Assembly (NCBI GenBank): GCA_002350845.1
Contig: DEFL01000016.1
Location: 30,881-38,748 of the forward strand
Length of the DNA: 7,868 nucleotides
DNA from: Christensenella sp. UBA2853
GTDB lineage: Bacteria > Bacillota > Clostridia > Christensenellales > Aristaeellaceae
Reading direction: 5' to 3'
Shown: positions 6,413 through 7,868 of the stretch, one piece after another
Numbering within the stretch: the stretch's first letter is position 1
Layout of the letters: each line of letters begins with the position of its first letter
Notes under the pieces: model-generated
Database searches by the model: none
What the model saw: the letters and a program-made list of their open reading frames with translations, nothing else
Told to the model about the DNA's origin: nothing
Position numbers and translations under genes: made by a program

Positions 6413-6466
6413 GGTTGGGCACGGTTTTCTCACTGGGACACAGAATTCTCATTTTTCGCGTCCTGC
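6413..6466. repeat. Degenerate palindromic (REP-like) element
   Basis: The segment GGGACACAGAATTCTCA (6435-6451) followed by TTTTTCGCGTCC is an imperfect inverted repeat, with GGAC-C pairing to G-GTCC. It matches, in reverse orientation, the hairpin at 5943-5976, whose reverse complement reads GGGACACGAAATTCTCA. To its left is GGGCACGGTTTTCTCACT. The whole resembles from memory the GGGGACGGTTCTC/GGGACAC repeats scattered in Bacillota genomes, but that is not verified. The T-run is inside the loop, so it is not a normal terminator. It fills much of the gap between the XRE and zinc-ribbon genes. Confidence 0.45.
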
Positions 6467-6495
6467 GACAGCTGAATTGGCCCAGAGGTCTATAA

Positions 6496-6687
6496 CTAAT
6501 TTGGAATATCCTCGCCTGGAGGTGTGGACGGGTTGGATTTAACGAAGGAAGGTGCCACCGAGTACAGTTCGTAGAAACACTTCTCACACAGTTGGCCGGA
6601 ACCTTCGATATAAGACCGCCTCACCGCTACAGGACTAGAAACCTCATATTTAGTTTCCCTCCCGCAACGGATACATGTTTCTTTCAT
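6496..6687 (-). CDS. Small zinc-ribbon-like protein
   Basis: This 63-aa protein has two CxxC pairs, C5/C8 in CIRCG and C34/C37 in LCEKC, separated by 25 residues; four cysteines in this layout usually bind one zinc ion. Between them lies VRRSYIEGSGQ, which I recall as a conserved block in small uncharacterised clostridial proteins. The tail (about 45-63) is Pro/Ser-rich and looks disordered. Its ATG overlaps the wecB stop by one base (TAATG at 6685-6689), which points to translational coupling. GGGAA lies a few bases upstream as a modest ribosome site. There is no signal peptide or membrane segment. Function is unknown; it may be a structural or regulatory partner of the wecB product or a passenger gene. 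Confidence 0.7.
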   Translation of the reverse strand: MKETCIRCGRETKYEVSSPVAVRRSYIEGSGQLCEKCFYELYSVAPSFVKSNPSTPPGEDIPN

Positions 6688-7805
6688 TATGGTTCCCAGG
6701 GCGTATACTCCTTGCCCTCCAGAATATCCGCTATTCTCTCACAGGCATGACCATCGCCATAGGGATTCACTGCGTGGGCCATTGCATCATAGGCTTCTTT
6801 ATTGGTCAACAACTCAGTAAAGGTTTTGTATATTGTCTCCTCATCCGTACCGACCAACTTCAACGTTCCTGCGTCTACACCTTCTGGTCTCTCAGTCGTA
6901 TCTCGCATGACAAGAACCGGTACGCCATAGGACGGGCACTCTTCCTGGATTCCACCGGAATCAGTGAGGCAAAGGAAGCTGCGGGCTTCAAAGTTATGGC
7001 AGTCGAACACCTCTATCGGCTCGATGATGTGAATACGGTCGCAGTCTCCGAGTTCCTCATCAGCGGCCTGTCTCACCACCGGGTTCATATGAATCGGATA
7101 CACAGCCTTGCAATCCGGATGCTCGTCAAGAACACGACGTATAGCCCGGAACATATGGTGCATAGGTTCACCGAGGTTTTCCCGACGATGGGCTGTGATG
7201 AATATGAGCTTGTCATCTCCAACCCAATCAAGCTCTGGATGGGTATAGTCCTTTTTCACCGTATGTTGCATGGCATCAATGACGGTGTTACCTGTTACAT
7301 AGATGCTGTCTGGATTGCGTCCTTCACGGAGGAGATTATCGCGGCTCAAAGGTGTCGGTGCGAAATTATACTGGCTGACGATGGACACTGCTTCGCGGTT
7401 AAACTCCTCCGGATAGGGAGAATAGATATTATAGGTTCTAAGTCCAGCCTCAACATGACCGACAGGGATCTGAAGATAGAAGCAAGCCAAAGCTGTCACA
7501 AAGGTTGTGGAAGTGTCACCATGGACAAGAACAACGTCGGGACGTTCTTTTTCCAATACTTCCTTGATACCATTAAGGATATTAGTGGTAATATCGAACA
7601 GTGTCTGCCGATCCTTCATGATATTCAGATCGTAGTCTGGCGTTACATCGAAGGTCTTGAGCACCTGATCGAGCATCTGTCTGTGCTGCGCTGTGACACA
7701 CACAACAACTTCAAGTCCATCCCTCTTCTTCATTTCATTGACCAGAGGGCAAATTTTGATTGCCTCTGGACGTGTACCGAATACAGTCATTACCTTTTTC
7801 TTCAT
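6687..7805 (-). CDS. wecB: UDP-N-acetylglucosamine 2-epimerase (non-hydrolysing)
   Basis: This 372-aa cytosolic enzyme of the GT-B fold interconverts UDP-GlcNAc and UDP-ManNAc, a precursor for wall teichoic acid linkage units and capsules. FGTRPEAIK (9-17) opens the protein. D97 (HGDTST), E119 (HVEAGLRT) and E133 (PYPEEFNR) match the spacing of the known E. coli catalytic acids (95, 117, 131, from memory). H206 in TAHRREN fits the catalytic histidine. TDSGGIQEE and RDTTERPEG complete the UDP and allosteric-site motifs. The length is normal for the family. The start at 7805 is preferred because AGGAGA (7813-7818) lies about 8 nt upstream. An in-frame TTG at 7844 would add 13 unlikely residues. 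It is followed by the zinc-ribbon gene with a one-base overlap. The name mnaA is used in Gram-positives. Confidence 0.95.
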   Translation of the reverse strand: MKKKVMTVFGTRPEAIKICPLVNEMKKRDGLEVVVCVTAQHRQMLDQVLKTFDVTPDYDLNIMKDRQTLFDITTNILNGIKEVLEKERPDVVLVHGDTSTTFVTALACFYLQIPVGHVEAGLRTYNIYSPYPEEFNREAVSIVSQYNFAPTPLSRDNLLREGRNPDSIYVTGNTVIDAMQHTVKKDYTHPELDWVGDDKLIFITAHRRENLGEPMHHMFRAIRRVLDEHPDCKAVYPIHMNPVVRQAADEELGDCDRIHIIEPIEVFDCHNFEARSFLCLTDSGGIQEECPSYGVPVLVMRDTTERPEGVDAGTLKLVGTDEETIYKTFTELLTNKEAYDAMAHAVNPYGDGHACERIADILEGKEYTPWEP

Positions 7806-7812
7806 AATGTTT

Positions 7813-7818
7813 TCTCCT
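7813..7818 (-). promoter_or_regulatory. Ribosome binding site that fixes the wecB start
   Basis: On the minus strand AGGAGA lies 7-8 nt before the ATG at 7805. A short hairpin, CCGC-AACT-GCGG (7825-7836), lies just upstream of it. The site makes the ATG the likely start rather than the TTG at 7844. Confidence 0.7.
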
Positions 7819-7821
7819 GAT

Positions 7822-7868
7822 CTACCGCAACTGCGGGATGACAATGGTAAGCGTAAAAACCGCCACGT
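7822..7868 (-). CDS. Possible 3' end of a hydrophobic protein upstream of wecB
   Basis: One minus-strand frame reads VAVFTLTIVIPQLR and then TAG (7822-7824), leaving a 16-nt gap containing the wecB ribosome site. The hydrophobic run followed by a short polar end would suit the C-terminus of a membrane protein. The other two minus-strand frames are also open here (one runs into wecB, one ends in a TGA overlapping its ATG). Only about 14 codons are visible, so this is weak. Confidence 0.25.
   Translation of the reverse strand, partial: VAVFTLTIVIPQLR

Noticed and set aside
6405..6587. 60-aa minus-strand reading frame overlapping the zinc-ribbon gene
   Set aside because: It is out of frame with the CxxC protein, has no ribosome site and runs through the palindromic element.
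6675..7820. Long 381-aa reading frame on the + strand
   Set aside because: It is the antisense of wecB, whose minus-strand product has all family motifs; the + frame shows no recognisable domain.
7806..7844. TTG start at 7844 for wecB
   Set aside because: It adds 13 atypical residues. The ATG at 7805 has an AGGAGA site and gives the normal family N-terminus.
1..7868. CRISPR array, tRNA, rRNA or riboswitch
   Set aside because: No regularly spaced repeats, no cloverleaf or conserved rRNA segments and no recognisable riboswitch core were seen on either strand.

Overview
The window looks like a piece of a low-to-mid GC Bacillota chromosome (gut Clostridia or Erysipelotrichia type). The reasons are strong AGGAGG-like ribosome binding sites, a HasB-like UDP-glucose dehydrogenase, a two-HTH protein of a type I associate with clostridial genomes, and a small CxxC/CxxC protein of a type common in that group. 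No species can be named from the sequence. The content is that of an accessory locus for surface polysaccharide precursors.

Layout. 1-372 (+): C-terminal part of a LexA/CI-like S24 protein with its Ser/Lys dyad. 462-1154 (-): a DNA-binding protein with two HTH segments. 1155-1382: a divergent regulatory gap with an extended -10 promoter for the rightward operon, followed by a perfect 7-bp inverted repeat. 1383-5892 (+): a tight four-gene operon joined by a 3-nt gap and two ATGA overlaps. In order it encodes an XRE-HTH/UDP-glucose 6-dehydrogenase fusion, a galacturonokinase-like GHMP kinase, a sugar-1-phosphate nucleotidyltransferase and a UDP-glucuronate 4-epimerase. A rho-independent terminator follows at 5943-5982. 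6019-6360 (-): a small XRE regulator. 6496-6687 (-): a 63-aa zinc-ribbon-like protein. 6687-7805 (-): UDP-N-acetylglucosamine 2-epimerase (wecB/mnaA). 7822-7868 (-): possibly the last codons of a hydrophobic protein.

How the genes work together. The dehydrogenase should turn UDP-glucose into UDP-glucuronate, and the epimerase should turn that into UDP-galacturonate (de novo route). The kinase and nucleotidyltransferase together could turn free galacturonate into galacturonate-1-phosphate and then UDP-galacturonate (salvage route). The operon would then feed one nucleotide sugar from two directions. The leftward wecB would supply UDP-ManNAc. All three nucleotide sugars are typical precursors of capsule or wall polysaccharide. 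No glycosyltransferase or flippase is in the window.

Most notable points. The first enzyme of the operon carries its own DNA-binding domain, and a palindrome sits just downstream of its promoter, so a self-regulating 'trigger enzyme' is possible. A perfect 19-bp direct repeat brackets the HTH gene plus the four-gene operon (385-403 and 5886-5904), which suggests the block may have moved or been exchanged as a unit. Two related palindromic elements in opposite orientation flank the small XRE gene.
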